From: Acidimicrobiales bacterium
Lineage (GTDB): Bacteria; Actinomycetota; Acidimicrobiia; Acidimicrobiales; Acidimicrobilacustridaceae
Direction: 5' to 3'
Assembly: GCA_025455885.1 (NCBI GenBank)
Contig: JALOLR010000011.1
Span: 90,852 to 154,851 of the forward strand
DNA: 64,000 bases
Part shown: one piece after another, positions 15,767 to 27,929 of the stretch
Position numbering within the stretch: the stretch's first letter is position 1
Layout: every line of letters starts with the position of its first letter
Made by a program: the position numbers and the translations under genes
Notes under the pieces: model-generated
Told to the model about the DNA's origin: nothing
Databases searched by the model: none
What the model saw: the letters and a program-made list of their open reading frames with translations, nothing else

Positions 15767-16744
15767 TCAGCCGCGGGCCAGCTCGGCGAGGAGCGCGAGC
15801 GTGCGGTCGTGGCCGGCGGTGCGCTCCTCGGGGGTGTCGCCGACGCCGAACGTCATCGCCGCGAGGTCGGTGACGCCGGCGTTCGCGTAGGAGCGGATGC
15901 GGTCGGCGACCTGCTCCTCGGTCCCGACGATGGCCACCTGTTCGGGGGCGCCGGTCTCGCCGAGCGCCAGGACCCGGGCGTAGGTCGGGATCTCGCGGTA
16001 CATGGCGTAGCGGCGTGCCGCGACCGACAGGCCCTCGTCGCGGTCGGAGCACACCGTGACGGGGAGCCCCGCCACCACCCGCGGGGTGGGCCGGCCGGCC
16101 GCCTCGGCGGCCGCCGCCAGGCGGGGCAGCACGTGGGTGGCGTGGGCCCGTTCGTCGCACATCCACGTGATCGTGCCGGCGGTGCGCTCGCCGGCCAGGC
16201 GCAGCATCAGCGGGGCCAGCGCGGCGAGGAAGATCGGCACCTCGGTGGCCCCGGGGACGTCGAGCAGCGACTCGACCGGGTAGAGGTCGCCGTCGTGGTG
16301 CACGCGGCCGCCCAGCGGTCCGGCGGCCCCGGAGAGCACCTCGGCCTGGGCGGCGTTGGCCGCCTCGAGGACCTCCACGTACTCGCGCACGTGGTGGATC
16401 ACGCCCTCGTAGCTGGCGCCGTACCAGCCCTCGGCCACGCTGCGGTGGCTCGGGCCGATGCCGAGGGCCAGGCGCCCCCCGCACGCCGCCTGGGTGGTGA
16501 GGGCGTGCTGGGCGAGGCCGTAGGGGTGGTGCGACCAGGTGGGCACCACGGCGGTGCCGAGCTCGATGCGGTGCGTGGCCCGACCGGCGAGGGCCAGCAC
16601 GGTGAGGGCGTCGAGGCTCCAGGGGATGTGGGGCACCCAGCCGGTGGCCAGGCCCTGCTGTTCGGCCCACACCACCCGGTCGACGACGGCGTCGATGTCC
16701 GACCCTCCCGGACCGGTCTCGGCGACGAACAGCCCGATCCGCAT
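15767..16744 (-). CDS. LLM class F420-dependent oxidoreductase (TIGR03564-like)
   Basis: Product of 325 residues from ATG 16744. Motifs of the bacterial-luciferase-like F420 family are MRIGLFVAETG, LGTAVVPTWSHHPYGLAQHA (typical His-His pair), CGGRLALGIGPSHRSV and a C-terminal IVGTEEQVADRIRSYANAG. The subgroup resembles mycobacterial proteins annotated as TIGR03564. It starts 8 bases after the stop of the molybdenum hydroxylase gene and is followed by the AAC(3)-like gene, so the three form one operon. The substrate is unknown. Confidence 0.85.
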   Translation of the reverse strand: MRIGLFVAETGPGGSDIDAVVDRVVWAEQQGLATGWVPHIPWSLDALTVLALAGRATHRIELGTAVVPTWSHHPYGLAQHALTTQAACGGRLALGIGPSHRSVAEGWYGASYEGVIHHVREYVEVLEAANAAQAEVLSGAAGPLGGRVHHDGDLYPVESLLDVPGATEVPIFLAALAPLMLRLAGERTAGTITWMCDERAHATHVLPRLAAAAEAAGRPTPRVVAGLPVTVCSDRDEGLSVAARRYAMYREIPTYARVLALGETGAPEQVAIVGTEEQVADRIRSYANAGVTDLAAMTFGVGDTPEERTAGHDRTLALLAELARG

Positions 16745-16752
16745 CGGCGGGC

Positions 16753-19026
16753 TCACGCGTCGCGGATGGCCCGCCACACCCTCTCGGGGGTGAGGGGCAT
16801 GTCGAGGTGGCGGACGCCGAACGGGGCGAGGGCGTCGACCACCGCGTTCTGCACCGCCGGCGTCGAGCCGATCGTCCCCGACTCGCCGATGCCCTTCGCC
16901 CCCAACGGGTTCATCGGTGTGGGGGTCTCCATCGCCACCCGCTCGAACATCGGCAGCTCGGCGGCCGACGGCATGGCGTAGTCGACGAGGGTGGCGGTGA
17001 GCGGGTTGCCGTCGGCGTCGTAGCGGACCTCCTCGAACAGCGCCTGGGCGACGCCCTGGGCGAGGCCGCCGTGCACCTGGCCGTCGACCACGAGCGGGTT
17101 CAGGATCGTGCCGGCGTCGTCGCACGCCACGATGCGTTCGAGCGTCACCGCGCCGGTCTCGGTGTCCACCTCGACGACCGCGACGTGGGCGCCGAACGGG
17201 AACGTGGGCCCCTCGGCGGTGAAGTCGGCGACCGCGAAGAGCGGGCCGACGGCGCCGGCACCGGTGTCGGGGTGGGCGGTGGCGGCCAGAGCCGCCCAGT
17301 CGACGGTGACCGCCGGGGTGCCGACGACGTGGAAGACGCCCCGGTCCGGGTCGATCACCACATCGGTGGGGGCGGCCTCGAGCAGCTCGGCGGCCCGTTC
17401 GCGGGCCAGCATCACCAGCTTGGCGGAGGCGTCGTCGACCGCCGCCCCGGCGAGCTGGGCGGAGCGGGAGCCGCCCGTGACCTCGCCGCGGGGGACGACG
17501 TCGGTGTCGCCGTAGACGACCTCGATGCGGTCGAGGGGGAGGCCGGTGCGCTCGGCGACGAGCATGGCCCACGAGGTGACGTGGCCCTGGCCGTACGGGT
17601 TCGAGCCGGTGACCACGAGCACCGAGCCGTCGGGGCGCAGCTCGACCGATCCGAACTCATCGCCTCCGGACATGGCGGTGATCTCGACGTAGCAGGCGAT
17701 GCCGATGCCCATCAGCACGGGGTCGCCGGCGGCCCGTCGCCGGGCCTGCTCGGCCCGTAGCGCCGGGTAGTCGGAGGCGGCCAACGCCCGCTCGAGGGCA
17801 CCCCCGTAGTCGCCGCTGTCGTACACCGTGCCGGTGGCGGTGCGGTAGGGGAAGGCGTCGGCGGGGACGAGGTTGGTCCGGCGCACGTCGGCGGGGTCGA
17901 GCCCGGCCTCGGCGGCGAAGAGGTCGACAGCGCGTTCCAGCGCGGCGGCGGCCTCGGGGCGTCCCGCCCCCCGGTAGGCGCCCGTCGGGGTGGTGGTGGT
18001 GACCACCGACCGGGCGTTCACCTCCACCGCTCCGATGTCGTAGACGCCGCTGGCCATGACCCGGGTGGCGAAGGGGAGCACGGCGCCCATGTTGGGGTAG
18101 CCGCCGCCGTCCTGGAGCACGTCGATGCGGTAGGCCTCGAACCGCCCGTCGGCGCGGCCGCCGAGGGTGACGCGCTGCACCTGGCCCCGGCCGTGGCCCA
18201 TGCCGACGAGGTTCTCCGAGCGGGTCTCGCTCCAGCGCACGGGGCGGGCGAGGCGCCGGGAGAGCTCGCCGAGGAGCAGCGCCTCGGGGCCGGCCTGGGC
18301 CTTGGCCCCGAAGCCCCCGCCGACGTCGGGGCACACGACGCGCACCCGGCTCGGGTCGAGGCCGTAGAGCTCGGCCAGTGCGGCGCGCACCGGGTGCGGG
18401 CCCTGGCAGCCGATCTCGAGCACCAGGCGGTCGTCGTCGTCCCACCACGCCAGGGCGGTGCGGGTCTCGATGGGCGCCGGCGCCACCCGCTGGTTCACGG
18501 TCCGGAGGCTGACCACCACCTCGCAGTCGTCGAACGACACAGGGTCGCCGTGGTGCGCGATGGCCATCGCCACGTTGGTCCCCGCGCCGGGGAAGAGCAC
18601 GGGGGCGTCGTCGCCGGCTGCCGCCTCCACGTCGACGAGCGCCTCGAGCGGCTCGAGGTCGACGACCACGAGCTCGGCGGCGTCGATCGCCGCGGCCCGG
18701 GTGTCGGCCACGACGGCGGCGATCGGGTCCCCGACGAAGCGCACGGTGTCGGTGGCGAGCACGGGGCGGGGCATGTCCTGGTTGACGATGCCGATCGGCA
18801 GGAGGGCCGGGAGGTCGAGGTCGGCGGCGGTGACCACGGCCAGCACCCCGGGGGCGGCGGCCGCCTCGGTGGTGTCGACGGCCACCACCCGTGCGTGGGC
18901 GATCGTGGACCGCACGTAGACGACGTGGGCCGCGTCGGGCGAGGCGATGTCGTCGACGTAGGTGCCGCCCGCCGTCAGGAGGGCGGGGTCCTCCCTGCGC
19001 AGGACCCGGTGTCCGAGGATGCTCAC
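16753..19026 (-). CDS. Molybdenum hydroxylase large subunit (CoxL/xanthine dehydrogenase family)
   Basis: Product of 757 residues from GTG 19026, the usual size of a large subunit. The N-terminal ILGHRVLRREDPALLTAGG and YVDDI are typical of CoxL-like subunits. The molybdopterin-contact loops are VCPDVGGGFGAKAQAGPEA and TTTTPTGAYRGAGRPEA. The active-site Glu is in GAKGIGESGTIGSTP near the end. The CoxL-specific AYxCSFR motif is absent, so CO oxidation is unlikely; a hydroxylase of an aldehyde or N-heterocycle is more likely. The medium (FAD) and small (2Fe-2S) subunit genes are not in the window. Confidence 0.88.
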   Translation of the reverse strand: MSILGHRVLRREDPALLTAGGTYVDDIASPDAAHVVYVRSTIAHARVVAVDTTEAAAAPGVLAVVTAADLDLPALLPIGIVNQDMPRPVLATDTVRFVGDPIAAVVADTRAAAIDAAELVVVDLEPLEALVDVEAAAGDDAPVLFPGAGTNVAMAIAHHGDPVSFDDCEVVVSLRTVNQRVAPAPIETRTALAWWDDDDRLVLEIGCQGPHPVRAALAELYGLDPSRVRVVCPDVGGGFGAKAQAGPEALLLGELSRRLARPVRWSETRSENLVGMGHGRGQVQRVTLGGRADGRFEAYRIDVLQDGGGYPNMGAVLPFATRVMASGVYDIGAVEVNARSVVTTTTPTGAYRGAGRPEAAAALERAVDLFAAEAGLDPADVRRTNLVPADAFPYRTATGTVYDSGDYGGALERALAASDYPALRAEQARRRAAGDPVLMGIGIACYVEITAMSGGDEFGSVELRPDGSVLVVTGSNPYGQGHVTSWAMLVAERTGLPLDRIEVVYGDTDVVPRGEVTGGSRSAQLAGAAVDDASAKLVMLARERAAELLEAAPTDVVIDPDRGVFHVVGTPAVTVDWAALAATAHPDTGAGAVGPLFAVADFTAEGPTFPFGAHVAVVEVDTETGAVTLERIVACDDAGTILNPLVVDGQVHGGLAQGVAQALFEEVRYDADGNPLTATLVDYAMPSAAELPMFERVAMETPTPMNPLGAKGIGESGTIGSTPAVQNAVVDALAPFGVRHLDMPLTPERVWRAIRDA

Positions 19027-19033
19027 CGCGGCG

Positions 19034-19039
19034 ACGGTA
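19034..19039 (-). promoter_or_regulatory. Leaderless -10 (TACCGT) of the molybdenum hydroxylase operon
   Basis: TACCGT on the minus strand is followed by 7 bases and then GTG 19026. Confidence 0.45.
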
Positions 19040-19119
19040 CCCGCCCGCCGGCTCCGCCGCCGGGGCGACGCCCCTGCGCCGGTCGGACGGTGGCCGGTCG
19101 CCGTGGCCCGGGTCCCTCC

Positions 19120-19125
19120 TAGGAT
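19120..19125 (+). promoter_or_regulatory. Putative -10 (TAGGAT) of the tRNA gene
   Basis: TAGGAT lies 33 bases before the mature tRNA 5' end, implying a 5' leader of about 27 bases to be removed by RNase P. Confidence 0.4.
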
Positions 19126-19158
19126 CGTCGGGCGCGTCGTCCTCACCGAGGGCCGCCG

Positions 19159-19235
19159 GCCCGAGTAGCTCAGCTGGTCAGAGCACCTGTCTTGTAAACA
19201 GGGGGTCCAGGGTTCGAATCCCTGCTCGGGCTCCA
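19159..19235 (+). tRNA. tRNA-Thr (anticodon TGT), CCA encoded
   Basis: The cloverleaf folds fully. The acceptor stem GCCCGAG pairs with CTCGGGC, the D arm contains AGCTGGTCAGA, the anticodon stem CCTGT/ACAGG holds loop CTTGTAA (anticodon at 19193-19195), and the T stem CAGGG/CCCTG holds TTCGAAT. The discriminator is T and CCA is encoded. UGU reads ACA and other ACN codons, which are rare in this GC-rich genome. Confidence 0.97.
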
Positions 19236-19245
19236 GGGAGCGGGA

Positions 19246-19261
19246 ACCGCCGGTCGGCGGT
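19246..19261 (+). terminator. Short hairpin after tRNA-Thr, weak terminator candidate
   Basis: ACCGCC, loop GGTC, GGCGGT is a perfect 6-bp stem starting 11 bases after the tRNA 3' end. No T-run follows, so it may only be a processing or pausing hairpin. Confidence 0.3.
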
Positions 19262-19286
19262 GGGTCGACCGGCCGTCGGGCTGGCC

Positions 19287-19292
19287 TACGGT
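19287..19292 (+). promoter_or_regulatory. Leaderless -10 (TACGGT) of the GT-C-like membrane protein
   Basis: TACGGT is followed by 6 bases and then GTG 19299. TCGACC at 19265-19270 is a possible -35 with a 16-base spacer. Confidence 0.45.
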
Positions 19293-19298
19293 GGCGCG

Positions 19299-21125
19299 GT
19301 GGCCGGTGACGTCGCCAGGGGCGGGCTCGACGGGGACCGCCCCACGGTCCGGGGTGCCGGCACCCGGGACCCGCGGGACCCCGGCCCTCGATGGTGGCGG
19401 CCCGGCCTCGGCGACGACTGCTGGGGGTGGGTCCCGGTGCTGGTCGCGGTGGGGTTCGCCGTGGCCACGGTGGCGGCGCTGCGCAGCTCGTGGTCGGTGA
19501 CCAGCGACGCGGCGATCTTCCTGACCCGGGTCCTCGACGCCCCCGGCGACCCGCCCCTCGTCGGGGTGTACAGCCGCTTCGGCTGGTACCACCCCGGCCC
19601 CGCGCTGGCCTGGTGGTTCCTCCTGCCCTCGTGGGTGTCGGGAGGCGCCCCGGCGGTCGCGCTCGCCGCCGGCATGGTGCTGAAGGGCGCGGCGGCCGTC
19701 GCCGCCACGGTCCTGGCCGGACGGCGCGCCGGGCTCGCGGGGGCGGCCCTGGCGGCGGTGGTGGCGTCGGTGCTGCTGGTGACCATGCCCGACACGCCGT
19801 ACACGATCTGGAACCCGACCGTCGTGGTGCTGGTCTTCCTGTGCGTGGTCGTCTCGGCGTGGTCGCTGGCCGTCGGCGACCGGTGGGCCCCGGCCGTGCT
19901 GGTGGTGAGCGGCTCGATCTGCGCACAGGCCCACGTCGGCTACCTGCCGCTCGTCGTCGCCGTCGCCGCGTTCGCCACGCTGGTCGTGGTGGTGGTCGAA
20001 CGGCGGGGCGCGGCGCCCGGTCCGGGGTGGCGGGTTCCGCTGTCGGTCGCCGCCGCGCTCGGCGCGGCGCTGTGGGCGCCGGTGGTGATCGACCAGGTGA
20101 CCGGCACCGGGAACCTCGGCGCGCTCGTGGAGTACTTCGTCGGCGGGGACGACCCGACCCTCGGGATGGCGGACGCCCTCGGGCTGGTGGCCCGCTCGTA
20201 CGTCCCGTGGGGGCCGTGGGCGGGAGGACCGGAGCCGATCGGACTGCTGGGGGACCTCCGCGGCGCCCCGTGGTGGTGGGTGGTGCTGCCCGCCGGGGCC
20301 CTCGCCGCCTCGGGTCTGTTCGCCTGGTGGCGGCGCGACCGGGTGGTCGCTGCGCTCGCCGCCGTGGTGGCGGTCGCCGCCGTGGCCGGGCTGGTGACCC
20401 TGGCCTCGCTGTCCGACGTCGCCTACCCGTACCTCTACCCGTGGTCACGGGTGGTGGGGGCCATGGTCTGGTTCACCGTCGCGCTCGTCCTGGTGCGTGC
20501 CGTCGTCGTGCTGCGGCCCGGCTGGGCCGGCGCCGCACGGGGGGCGGCCGCCGGCGCCGCGGTGGTGGCGGTGGTGGTCGCCGTGGCCGTGGTTCCCGGG
20601 GCCGACCGGCCCGAGCCGGTGCTGTCGGACGCGGTGGCGGGACTGCTGCCCGCCGCCGAGGCGGTCACCCGGCCTGGCCAGACGGTGGCGATGACCTTCA
20701 CCGAACCGTTCCCGGGCGTGGCCGAGGGGCTCGTCTACGAGCTCGAACGCCTCGATCGCCGGGTCACGGTGCCCTTCGACGCCGAGTTCACCTGGAGCGG
20801 GACCCGCGGCGGCGACCCTGACTCGGCCGATGAGCACCTGGCGGTCGCCACCGGCGACGCCATCGCCGGGTTCGCCGCCGACCCCGGGTGGGAGGAGGTG
20901 GCCCGATTCGACCCGCTGGGTCCGGCCGAGCGCGCCGAGTACGAACGCCTCCAGGCGTCGCTGGAGGCCCGCCTCGAGGCCACCGCGCCGGCCGGGGTGG
21001 CCGACTTCCTGGACAGCGCCCCGCAGCTCTTCGTCGACGACCCGAACCTCGACAGCGGTGACCTGGCCCGGTTCGTCGAGCTCCACCCTCGCCGCCAGGT
21101 GTTCGTTCTCTACCGGGCCCGCTGA
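19299..21125 (+). CDS. Polytopic membrane protein, GT-C glycosyltransferase-like
   Basis: Product of 608 residues from GTG 19299. About ten hydrophobic segments occupy residues 45-440. The first extracytoplasmic loop has SVTSDAAIFLTRVLDAPGD and YSRFGWYHPGPALAWWFLL, an acidic loop that recalls polyprenol-phosphate-dependent GT-C enzymes. Other blocks are MPDTPYTIWNPTVVVLVF and SICAQAHVGYLPLVV. After the last helix (about 435) comes a soluble domain of about 165 residues. Sugar transfer to an envelope acceptor is plausible but unproven. It follows tRNA-Thr and has its own promoter. Confidence 0.65.
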   Translation: MAGDVARGGLDGDRPTVRGAGTRDPRDPGPRWWRPGLGDDCWGWVPVLVAVGFAVATVAALRSSWSVTSDAAIFLTRVLDAPGDPPLVGVYSRFGWYHPGPALAWWFLLPSWVSGGAPAVALAAGMVLKGAAAVAATVLAGRRAGLAGAALAAVVASVLLVTMPDTPYTIWNPTVVVLVFLCVVVSAWSLAVGDRWAPAVLVVSGSICAQAHVGYLPLVVAVAAFATLVVVVVERRGAAPGPGWRVPLSVAAALGAALWAPVVIDQVTGTGNLGALVEYFVGGDDPTLGMADALGLVARSYVPWGPWAGGPEPIGLLGDLRGAPWWWVVLPAGALAASGLFAWWRRDRVVAALAAVVAVAAVAGLVTLASLSDVAYPYLYPWSRVVGAMVWFTVALVLVRAVVVLRPGWAGAARGAAAGAAVVAVVVAVAVVPGADRPEPVLSDAVAGLLPAAEAVTRPGQTVAMTFTEPFPGVAEGLVYELERLDRRVTVPFDAEFTWSGTRGGDPDSADEHLAVATGDAIAGFAADPGWEEVARFDPLGPAERAEYERLQASLEARLEATAPAGVADFLDSAPQLFVDDPNLDSGDLARFVELHPRRQVFVLYRAR

Positions 21126-21190
21126 CCGGGTCGAGGCGGACGAGCCGCGGGGTCGTCGGCGGCGGCGCGGCGCGGACGGTCGCCCGGTGC

Positions 21191-21196
21191 GACACT
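21191..21196 (+). promoter_or_regulatory. Leaderless -10 (GACACT) of the small secreted protein
   Basis: GACACT is followed by 7 bases and then ATG 21204. Confidence 0.4.
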
Positions 21197-21203
21197 GGCA
21201 CCG

Positions 21204-21581
21204 ATGACCTCTTGCGTCTGGTTCCGAGGGCTGATCCGTCCGCTGGTCGTCGCCGCCCTCGTGGCGCTCGGTCTCCTCGGGGTGCCCGCCTGCGCCCAGT
21301 CCTCCCTGCCCTCGAGCTTCGAGCGCACCGTCACCAACCTGCGCATCGCCGACGACGACGTGACCGTGTCGGCCGACGCGATGGGCAACTCCTGTGAGAC
21401 GCCGAAGCTGTTGAAGGTGCGCGAGGCGGCCGACGAGGTCGTCGTGACCGTGCTGATCGAGCAGGAGGGCGACATCTGCCAGGACATCGCCCTCATCACC
21501 CCGATGACGGCGGTGATCGGCGAGCCCCTCGACGGCCGTGCCCTCGTGTCGCGCTGCCCCGAGGGCGTGGAGTGCCGCTGA
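21204..21581 (+). CDS. Small secreted or lipid-anchored protein, unknown function
   Basis: Product of 125 residues. A signal peptide covers about residues 1-29 (hydrophobic PLVVAALVALGLLGVPA). Cys30 follows VPA, which only partly fits a lipobox, so either lipidation or plain secretion is possible. The mature part has three further Cys residues in NSCETPKL, DICQDIAL and SRCPEGVEC, suggesting disulfides. Beta-rich repeats of VTVSAD/VVVTVLIEQE occur. I do not recognise the family. Confidence 0.55.
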   Translation: MTSCVWFRGLIRPLVVAALVALGLLGVPACAQSSLPSSFERTVTNLRIADDDVTVSADAMGNSCETPKLLKVREAADEVVVTVLIEQEGDICQDIALITPMTAVIGEPLDGRALVSRCPEGVECR

Positions 21582-21588
21582 GCGGTGG

Positions 21589-21626
21589 GGTGCTGTGCGG
21601 TCGGGTGCCGTGCGGTCGGGTGTCGG
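21589..21626. repeat. 15-bp tandem repeat between convergent genes
   Basis: Two and a half units of the GGTGCTGTGCGGTCG type fill most of the 57-base gap between the small secreted protein and nei2. No terminator hairpin is seen. Confidence 0.55.
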
Positions 21627-21638
21627 CCGGCCGGGCGT

Positions 21639-22415
21639 TCAGGGGGCGGGCTGGCAGCGGGGGCACCAGTAGGTGCTGCGGGCCTGCGGGCCGGTGACCG
21701 CCCGCTCGATCGGCGTGGCGCAGCGCCGGCAGGGCTCACCCCGGCGCCCGTAGACGGCGAGCGACCCCGGCGGTCCGGTCACGGTGGTGCGGGACGTGGT
21801 GGTGAGGTTGGCCTGCAGGAGGCGGGCGGCGGTGGCCACGATGCGGTCGCGGGCGTCGGGGGTCACCGACCCGATCGGGGTGAGCGGGTGCACGCCCTCG
21901 GCGAAGGCCACCTCGCTCTTGTAGACGTTTCCCACCCCGCAGCACACGCGTTGGTCGAGCAGCACCTCGGCCAACGCCGTCGTGGGGTCGAGGCGCCCCA
22001 TCCGCCGCACCGCCTCGTCGAGGTCGGCGTCCGAGCGGCACAGGTCGGGGCCGAGGTGGCCGGTGCGGGGGGCCCGGACCCACTCGACCACCGGGGCGGA
22101 GAAGCACACCGCCACCCAGCCCGGGTCGCCGTCGACCTCCACGAGCGCCCGCACCTGCCTCGCCGGACGCTGCCACGCCTCGCCCGGGCGGTACAGGTGC
22201 CAGCTCCCGGTCATCCGCATGTGCGACTGGAGGATCCAGCCGTCGCTGAACGCGATCAGGAGGTGCTTGCCCCGGGCCTCGACGGACTCGATCACGCTGC
22301 CCGGGGCCGCACCCGACCGGGCCGAGCGGGTGGCCTCGGCGCGGCGGACGGTGCGTTCGACCAGCGCCGGTCGGAGGCGGGCGGCGGTCCGGTGGATGGT
22401 GTCGCCCTCGGGCAC
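21639..22415 (-). CDS. nei2: Fpg/Nei-family DNA glycosylase (Nei2-like)
   Basis: Product of 258 residues if started at GTG 22415, which gives N-terminal PEGDTIHRTAARL. Pro2 and Glu3 are the catalytic residues of Nei after Met removal, which decides the start. RGKHLLIAFSDG supplies the conserved Lys. The H2TH motif is LLDQRVCCGVGNVYKSE. The zinc finger at the C-terminus has Cys pairs CRRC and CPRC. Nei enzymes excise oxidised pyrimidines and nick the abasic site. The gene lies one base after the stop of lhr; the same lhr-nei2 pairing is known in mycobacteria. Confidence 0.93.
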   Translation of the reverse strand: MPEGDTIHRTAARLRPALVERTVRRAEATRSARSGAAPGSVIESVEARGKHLLIAFSDGWILQSHMRMTGSWHLYRPGEAWQRPARQVRALVEVDGDPGWVAVCFSAPVVEWVRAPRTGHLGPDLCRSDADLDEAVRRMGRLDPTTALAEVLLDQRVCCGVGNVYKSEVAFAEGVHPLTPIGSVTPDARDRIVATAARLLQANLTTTSRTTVTGPPGSLAVYGRRGEPCRRCATPIERAVTGPQARSTYWCPRCQPAP

Positions 22416-22416
22416 G

Positions 22417-27045
<4,629 letters not shown>

Positions 27046-27051
27046 CCGGTC

Positions 27052-27057
27052 ACGCTA
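27052..27057 (-). promoter_or_regulatory. Leaderless -10 (TAGCGT) of lhr-nei2
   Basis: TAGCGT on the minus strand is followed by 6 bases and then GTG 27045. Confidence 0.5.
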
Positions 27058-27120
27058 CCGAGGGCCTGGGACGGCGCCGCCGGTCGGTCCTCCGCCGAGG
27101 CAGGACGGGGGGAGCCGTCG

Positions 27121-27126
27121 TACACT
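27121..27126 (+). promoter_or_regulatory. -10 (TACACT) of the DtxR-family gene
   Basis: TACACT is followed by 8 bases and then ATG 27135, so the mRNA is leaderless or nearly so. Confidence 0.45.
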
Positions 27127-27134
27127 CGACGTCC

Positions 27135-27806
27135 ATGGCTCCCCCTGCGACGCGCGAGTGGCACCCGGCCTTCGAGGAGTACTGCGAGACCATCTTCGAG
27201 TTGCGCGAGGACGACCTCGACGTCATCCAGGCCCGGGTGGCCGAACGCCTCGACGTGTCCCGCCCGGCGGTGTCGGAGATGATCCGGCGGATGGAGAAGG
27301 CGGGTCTGATCACGGTCGACGCCGGTGCCATCCGGCTGACGGCGAGCGGCACCGAACTCGCCGAGTCCGTCGTGCGGCGCCACCGCCTCGCCGAGCGGTT
27401 CCTCACCGACATCCTGGGGCTGTCCTGGGCCGACGCGCACGTCGAGGCCGGGCGTTGGGAGCACGTCATCTCCCCCACGGTCGAGGTGGCCATGAGCCGG
27501 GTGCTCGGCGATCCGACCACCTGCCCGCACGGCAACCCGATCCCGGGCAGCGGCTACGCCGCGCCCGACGCCGTCAGCCTGGACAGCCTCGCCGTCGGGA
27601 GCGCGTTCACGGTGTCGAGGATCCCCGAGGAGCTCGAGTTCGCCCCCGGCATCCTCGACTTCCTCGAGTCGTCGTCCCTCCTCCCGGGCCACGACGGCGT
27701 CGTCACCGCGGCGTCGCCCGACGGCACCACCACCGTGGAGATCGACGGCCAGCACGTGGGCATCGGCGCCTTCGCGAGCGGCCGCATCCTCGTCACCGCC
27801 CGCTGA
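27135..27806 (+). CDS. DtxR/IdeR-family metal-dependent transcriptional regulator
   Basis: Product of 223 residues with the full DtxR layout. The N-terminal winged helix contains EYCETIFELRED and VSRPAVSEMIRRMEKAGLI (about 45-63). The dimerisation/metal domain has LAESVVRRHRLAERFLTDIL and EAGRWEHVISPTVEVAM. CPHGNPIPGSG follows, with the Cys and His ligands of the ancillary metal site. The C-terminal SH3-like (FeoA) domain runs to the end. It binds Fe(II) or Mn(II) and represses uptake genes in known relatives; target genes are not in view. Confidence 0.93.
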   Translation: MAPPATREWHPAFEEYCETIFELREDDLDVIQARVAERLDVSRPAVSEMIRRMEKAGLITVDAGAIRLTASGTELAESVVRRHRLAERFLTDILGLSWADAHVEAGRWEHVISPTVEVAMSRVLGDPTTCPHGNPIPGSGYAAPDAVSLDSLAVGSAFTVSRIPEELEFAPGILDFLESSSLLPGHDGVVTAASPDGTTTVEIDGQHVGIGAFASGRILVTAR

Positions 27807-27858
27807 CCGTCGCTCGCTGACCTTCGCTCGCTGACCTTCGCTCGCTGACCGTCGCCTG
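27803..27858 (+). repeat. 14-bp tandem repeat at the end of the DtxR-family gene
   Basis: Four units of CTGACC(G/T)TCGCTCG run from the stop codon onwards. Each unit contains TGA, and because 14 is not a multiple of 3 the TGAs fall in all three plus-strand frames. Short GGTTCG repeats follow near 27900-27920. No gene is seen in this 123-base gap. Confidence 0.85.
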
Positions 27859-27929
27859 TTGCGCCCGGCTGCTCCGCCTCGACTCAACAGTTCGGGGGTC
27901 GGGGTTCGGGTTCGGGTCGAGAGCCGGGT

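Noticed and set aside
16753..19026. Carbon monoxide dehydrogenase CoxL
   Set aside because: The form I CoxL signature AYxCSFR is missing and no CoxM/CoxS genes are adjacent.
19027..20448. Upstream extension of the molybdenum hydroxylase frame
   Set aside because: The extra 470 codons are Arg/Pro-rich, run across the tRNA and the antisense of a membrane protein; GTG 19026 has a promoter-like hexamer and a family-typical N-terminus.
21582..21638. Terminator between the small secreted protein and nei2
   Set aside because: The segment is a 15-bp direct repeat; no stable stem with a T-run can be drawn.
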